This document shows positions 60,775-64,000 of a DNA stretch of 64,000 nt, piece after piece. The stretch lies in NCBI GenBank assembly GCA_947589475.1, contig CANQBO010000001.1, forward strand, positions 85,136-149,135, read 5' to 3'. The translations under genes and the position numbers were made by a program. Each line of letters opens with the position of its first letter. Position 1 is the stretch's first letter. The stretch comes from an uncultured Clostridia bacterium. Its GTDB lineage: Bacteria; Bacillota; Clostridia; Christensenellales; CAG-917. The notes beneath the pieces were generated by a model. That model did no database searches and was not told the DNA's origin. It was given only the letters and a program-made list of their open reading frames with translations.

Positions 60775-61305
60775 ATGAGCAAAGCGTCGGGGAAGAGCAA
60801 TACCGCGAAGCGGGGAAGTGTAGGAGATCTCGGTGGCGTTTTAAACGGCGCGACGGAGCGCGGCATGGTCACAAAAGTGGCGGACGGCTGCGCATATGTG
60901 CGCTTTGAACGGCACGCGATATGCGACAAGTGCGGAATATGTGACATAGACGCGGACAGCGTGCATGTCGTATGTCGCATGAAAGACGCGCTCGGCGCGC
61001 ACACAGGCGACTATGTGGAAGTCGATATGCAAAGGCGGCGCACGCTACTTTCCCGCCTCATATATCTTGTTCCGCTTGTATTGACGGTGACGGGACTGTT
61101 TGTCGGAGGTATATTTTCGCCTCTCGCAACGGCGATCGGAGCGGTAGCGGGACTTGTCGCGGGACTTGCGATCGCCATTCCGTTAGACTTGCTTGTGCTA
61201 AGGCGCAAATGCGCGCCGAAGATGTTGCGCTTTGTAAGTCCCGACTCGAACGGCTTATCCGATGACGCACATAGGCGGGATACAAGCTTTGAAAAAAGGC
61301 AATAA
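60775..61305 (+). CDS. RseC/MucC-family membrane protein
   Basis: A 176-residue protein like RseC, part of electron-transfer or SoxR-reducing systems in other bacteria. It has the Cys cluster CDKCGICD near residues 54-60, two membrane helices (about 95-117 and 119-145) and a cytoplasmic tail. ATG 60,775 lacks a good ribosome site; ATG 60,865 has GGAG and gives a 146-residue protein of usual length, so it may be the true start. No rnf genes are nearby. Confidence 0.78.
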   Translation: MSKASGKSNTAKRGSVGDLGGVLNGATERGMVTKVADGCAYVRFERHAICDKCGICDIDADSVHVVCRMKDALGAHTGDYVEVDMQRRRTLLSRLIYLVPLVLTVTGLFVGGIFSPLATAIGAVAGLVAGLAIAIPLDLLVLRRKCAPKMLRFVSPDSNGLSDDAHRRDTSFEKRQ

Positions 61306-61357
61306 ATCAGTCATATAAACAACGTGCGGGCGTCGAGAAAAAACGCAGAAATGGGCG

Positions 61358-61375
61358 TAAAACTCACGATGTTTG
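61358..61375 (-). repeat. Dispersed 18-bp intergenic repeat, copy 2 (inverted)
   Basis: The reverse complement reads CAAACATCGTGAGTTTTA, matching the copies at 28,524 and 63,039 at 16 of 18 positions. It lies about 50 bases before trxA. Confidence 0.55.
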
Positions 61376-61424
61376 CACAAAAATGATCTCGACAAGACAA
61401 GAAAATATTTTTTGGAGAATATAT

Positions 61425-61736
61425 ATGGCAAAGACGACAAACAGCGAAACTTTTGAAAACGACATCTCTTCGGGCGTCGTGCTCGTGGATTTTTGGGCGG
61501 GCTGGTGCGGTCCGTGCAAGATGCTTGCGCCCACCATCGAGGAGCTTGAGAAGGAATACGAGGGCAGAGTCACGGTTTGCAAAGCGGACGTTGACGAGTG
61601 CCCCGACCTCGCCACGGGTTTGGGAATATATTCTATCCCCACCGTGCTCATTTATAAGGACGGAGAGAAGAAGGAGCAAGTGATAGGCTATCATCTCAAA
61701 CGCGAGTATGTGGCACTGCTTGATAAATATCTGTAA
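61425..61736 (+). CDS. trxA: Thioredoxin
   Basis: A 103-residue thioredoxin with the redox motif WCGPC (residues 27-31), the preceding LVDFWAG, the following [14 protein letters not shown] and the cis-proline in [11 protein letters not shown]. It reduces disulfides in cytoplasmic proteins. GGAGA lies before ATG 61,425. It is followed by glyA after 32 bases. Confidence 0.95.
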   Translation: MAKTTNSETFENDISSGVVLVDFWAGWCGPCKMLAPTIEELEKEYEGRVTVCKADVDECPDLATGLGIYSIPTVLIYKDGEKKEQVIGYHLKREYVALLDKYL

Positions 61737-61768
61737 ACATCGCGCATACCGCGCAAGGAGGAGAAAAC

Positions 61769-63022
61769 ATGGTAGACCTGAACATCATCAAGAGCGTAGA
61801 CGAGGAGCTTTACACCTCAATGCTTGACGAGCTTGACCGCCAACAGCGCAATCTAGAGCTTATCGCAAGCGAAAACATCGTCTCTCCCGCAGTCATGGCG
61901 GCATGCGGCAGTTTTTACACCAACAAGTATGCGGAGGGCTACCCCGCCCATCGCTACTATGGCGGGTGCCAATTTGTGGACAAGGCGGAGGAACTTGCCA
62001 TAGAGCGCGCAAAGACGCTCTTCGGCGCAAAGTATGCAAACGTACAGGCGCACAGCGGCTCCAATGCGAACATGGCGGCATATTTCAGCCTGCTTGAGCC
62101 GGGAGATAAGATACTCGGAATGTCCCTCGCGGCGGGCGGACACCTCACTCACGGCGCAAAAGTCAGTTTCAGCGGCAAAATATTTCAGTCCTTCGGCTAC
62201 GGCATAAACGAGGACGGCTACATAGACTATGACGACGTTTTGCGCGTAGCCAAGGAAGTGAGACCGAAGCTTATAGTCGCGGGCGCGAGCGCGTATCCGA
62301 GGATAATAGATTTTAAAAAATTCAAAGAGATCGCCGACGAAGCGGGCGCATATCTCATGGTGGATATGGCGCACATTGCGGGACTTGTGGCGGCAGGGGA
62401 GCATCCAAGCCCCGTGCCGTACGCGGACATCGTGACCTCTACTACGCATAAGACTTTGAGGGGACCCCGCGGCGGCTTGATACTCACAAACAATGCGGAC
62501 ATTGCAAAAAAACTTGACAAGACAATCTTCCCCGGCATACAAGGCGGGCCTCTCATGCACATAATCGCGGGCAAGGCGATCGCTTTCAAAGAGGCGTTGA
62601 CTCCCGAATTCAGGCAGTATCAACATCAAGTCGTCAAAAACAGCAAGGCGCTTGCGGCAAGACTGCTTGAGCGTGGCGTAAACCTTGTGAGCGGCGGCAC
62701 GGACAATCACCTTGCGCTCATAAACCTGCTGGGGACGGGTCTGACGGGCAAGAAGATGGAGCTTATGCTTGACGCGGCGCACATAACAGTAAACAAAAAC
62801 GCCATTCCCAACGACCCCGAAAAGCCCTCGCTCACAAGCGGCATACGCGTAGGCACGCCCGCCGTCACGACGCGCGGCATGAAGGAAGAAGAGATGTACA
62901 TCATTGCGGACTGCCTCGCCGACATCATTCAAAAGCAGGAGGAAGCGATCCCTTCGGTGAGCGAAAGAGCGCTCGCTCTCTCGACCGCCTATCCAATTTA
63001 TGCAAGCGACATTTTGAAGTAA
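61769..63022 (+). CDS. glyA: Serine hydroxymethyltransferase
   Basis: The 417-residue PLP enzyme interconverts serine and glycine with tetrahydrofolate, feeding one-carbon metabolism. Signatures are [48 protein letters not shown] and the PLP lysine in [14 protein letters not shown]. Length is normal. AAGGAGGAG precedes the ATG. A strong terminator follows. Confidence 0.97.
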   Translation: MVDLNIIKSVDEELYTSMLDELDRQQRNLELIASENIVSPAVMAACGSFYTNKYAEGYPAHRYYGGCQFVDKAEELAIERAKTLFGAKYANVQAHSGSNANMAAYFSLLEPGDKILGMSLAAGGHLTHGAKVSFSGKIFQSFGYGINEDGYIDYDDVLRVAKEVRPKLIVAGASAYPRIIDFKKFKEIADEAGAYLMVDMAHIAGLVAAGEHPSPVPYADIVTSTTHKTLRGPRGGLILTNNADIAKKLDKTIFPGIQGGPLMHIIAGKAIAFKEALTPEFRQYQHQVVKNSKALAARLLERGVNLVSGGTDNHLALINLLGTGLTGKKMELMLDAAHITVNKNAIPNDPEKPSLTSGIRVGTPAVTTRGMKEEEMYIIADCLADIIQKQEEAIPSVSERALALSTAYPIYASDILK

Positions 63023-63038
63023 ATTTGCAAAAATCGTA

Positions 63039-63056
63039 CAAACGTCGTGAGTTTTG
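63039..63056 (+). repeat. Dispersed 18-bp intergenic repeat, copy 3
   Basis: An exact copy of the 18 bases at 28,524-28,541, just after the glyA stop and before its terminator. Confidence 0.6.
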
Positions 63057-63066
63057 ACGCATATTC

Positions 63067-63099
63067 GCTCAGGCAAGGCGCCGCTTTGCCTGAGCTTTA
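63067..63099 (+). terminator. Terminator of glyA
   Basis: GCTCAGGCAA (63,067-63,076) pairs perfectly with its complement (63,086-63,095), followed by TTTATC. Confidence 0.82.
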
Positions 63100-63279
63100 T
63101 CATTTATTGCCTTGATCGGTTCATCAAATCCTTGACGTAAAATGCGGCTCTGACTTTGTTTGTTTTCTTTGGCATTACGCACTTTCCAATGCCTCAAATT
63201 ATTATATCTTCTGTCGAAGATCTATTGTCGTCTACTATTGAAGTTTGATCGCGATGCTTTTTAAAGCCGACGCAAGTTG

Positions 63280-63855
63280 TCAGCCGTAGACGTGGCGATA
63301 CAGCAGATTGAGCGCGCTGATGAGGGAGTAGCCCGCATAGGATATGGGCGCATACATGCCTTGTGGCGAGAGCGAGCGGGTATCGTTGAAAGTTGTTTTA
63401 TCATGACGCTGTTTTGATTTTGACATTTCTGAGTTGTCTTGTTGCGCATAATCGCTTCTGTCGTCCGAAAAACCGCCGCGTCCGTTTTGAGGCGTGCCGT
63501 ACGACGCGGGCGTCTCTTTATTTCCGCAGGTCGAGGGGTTTCTGTCCCCTCCTTGACCGCCTTTTGAGAGAAGTCCCATAAGCATAGGCATGAGCGCGGA
63601 CATGCCGTCCGTCCCTCCCGACTTGCCGCCCATCAGCTCCAAAATTCCCGCAATAGGACTTGAGCTTGTTTGCGAAGGCGTTCTGTCCGCCTCGATGCGC
63701 ACTTTTTCGCCTATCCCGTTTTCACGTACAAAAGAGGACGTCGCGACCCTCTGTCCCGTCTGCGTATTCGGCTCCGTCTGCCGAGGCGTTTCGCCACCGG
63801 GCTGTTTGCCCATAAGTTGCATGAGCGTGGATAGCATGTTCAGATCGAAATTCAT
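63280..63855 (-). CDS. Hypothetical protein, Gly/Ser/Gln-rich
   Basis: A 191-residue protein with no signal peptide and no recognisable domain. It starts MNFDLNMLSTLMQLMGKQPG and has two Met/Leu-rich hydrophobic stretches (also ALMPMLMGLLSKGG near 90-103) joined by low-complexity Gly/Ser/Thr/Gln sequence. The C-terminus is Tyr-rich (PISYAGYSLISALNLLYRHV). AGGAGA supports the start at 63,855. It diverges from the next gene with 57 bases between, and GTCACA/TGTGAC lie symmetrically near both ribosome sites. Confidence 0.6.
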   Translation of the reverse strand: MNFDLNMLSTLMQLMGKQPGGETPRQTEPNTQTGQRVATSSFVRENGIGEKVRIEADRTPSQTSSSPIAGILELMGGKSGGTDGMSALMPMLMGLLSKGGQGGDRNPSTCGNKETPASYGTPQNGRGGFSDDRSDYAQQDNSEMSKSKQRHDKTTFNDTRSLSPQGMYAPISYAGYSLISALNLLYRHVYG

Positions 63856-63912
63856 ATATTCTCCTGTCACAAGCATAATATGCCGTCATATATTGAATGT
63901 GACGGAGGAATT

Positions 63913-64000
63913 ATGAATTTTTGGGAAAATGACCCATATGGCACAGGATATGGCGGCGCGGGGAGCTTCGAAAGACGAGGAGCGCAGGGCGCGGACAGGC
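63913..64000 (+). CDS. Start of a hypothetical gene cut by the window end
   Basis: Only the first 29 codons are visible: MNFWENDPYGTGYGGAGSFE and a charged continuation. GGAGGAA precedes the ATG. It diverges from the reverse-strand gene at 63,855. The two may form a functional pair, but nothing can be assigned. Confidence 0.55.
   Translation, partial: MNFWENDPYGTGYGGAGSFERRGAQGADR

Noticed and set aside
61383-61424. Earlier start for thioredoxin
   Set aside because: The extra 14 residues lack similarity to thioredoxins and GGAGA sits just before ATG 61,425.

Overview
The window looks like the chromosome of an uncultured Bacillota (Firmicutes), most likely a clostridial-type gut bacterium, with the last ~17 kb of a prophage at its left end. 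The evidence is gene content and style: meso-diaminopimelate dehydrogenase, TrmFO, HslUV beside YifB-DprA-TopA, bifunctional AdhE, strong AGGAGG ribosome binding sites and sigma-A promoters with 17-bp spacers. I cannot name a genus. I saw no tRNA, rRNA, CRISPR array, transposase or integrase.

Prophage, 1 to about 17,245. It runs from the tape measure protein (cut by the window edge) through the distal tail protein, a 1,582-residue tail spike with an S74 chaperone end, baseplate and coiled-coil proteins, tail fibres, a holin and a membrane protein with an HExxH motif. Three parts go beyond ordinary phage structure. (1) A reverse-strand lipoprotein cassette with its own promoter sits between tail genes (8,934-9,692). 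(2) Two 33-bp inverted repeats (14,075-14,107 and 14,927-14,959) enclose two opposed C-terminal cassettes of a tail fibre. This is the layout of an invertible host-range switch. (3) After the lysis genes comes a separate unit with a palindromic promoter, a 13-codon leader ORF, a structured leader whose last hairpin hides the ribosome binding site, and a PAPS-reductase-like gene.

Chromosome, 17.4 to 64 kb. Genes are mostly on the + strand in short operons: tyrS; YigZ and recX; a sugar-type transporter with marR and an M28-like membrane protein; adhE with a kinase-like gene; a solitary mazF; ddh and a HAD phosphatase; a diacylglycerol-kinase-family gene diverging from pgsA; valS and membrane/GNAT genes; alr, a folate enzyme and an rsmD-coaD fusion; a large membrane protein with Rossmann-like and possible RyR-like regions; HU; a class III aminotransferase; a second transporter; a membrane-anchored phosphodiesterase; a SipW-type signal peptidase; and a long run yifB-dprA-topA-trmFO-hslV-hslU-hisS-rseC-trxA-glyA. 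The window ends in two divergent genes of unknown role.

The best candidates for something undescribed are the invertible tail-fibre segment, the switch-like leader ahead of the PAPS-reductase-like gene, the large TrkA/RyR-like membrane protein and the RsmD-CoaD fusion. All functions are read from the sequence and remembered family motifs; no search was run.
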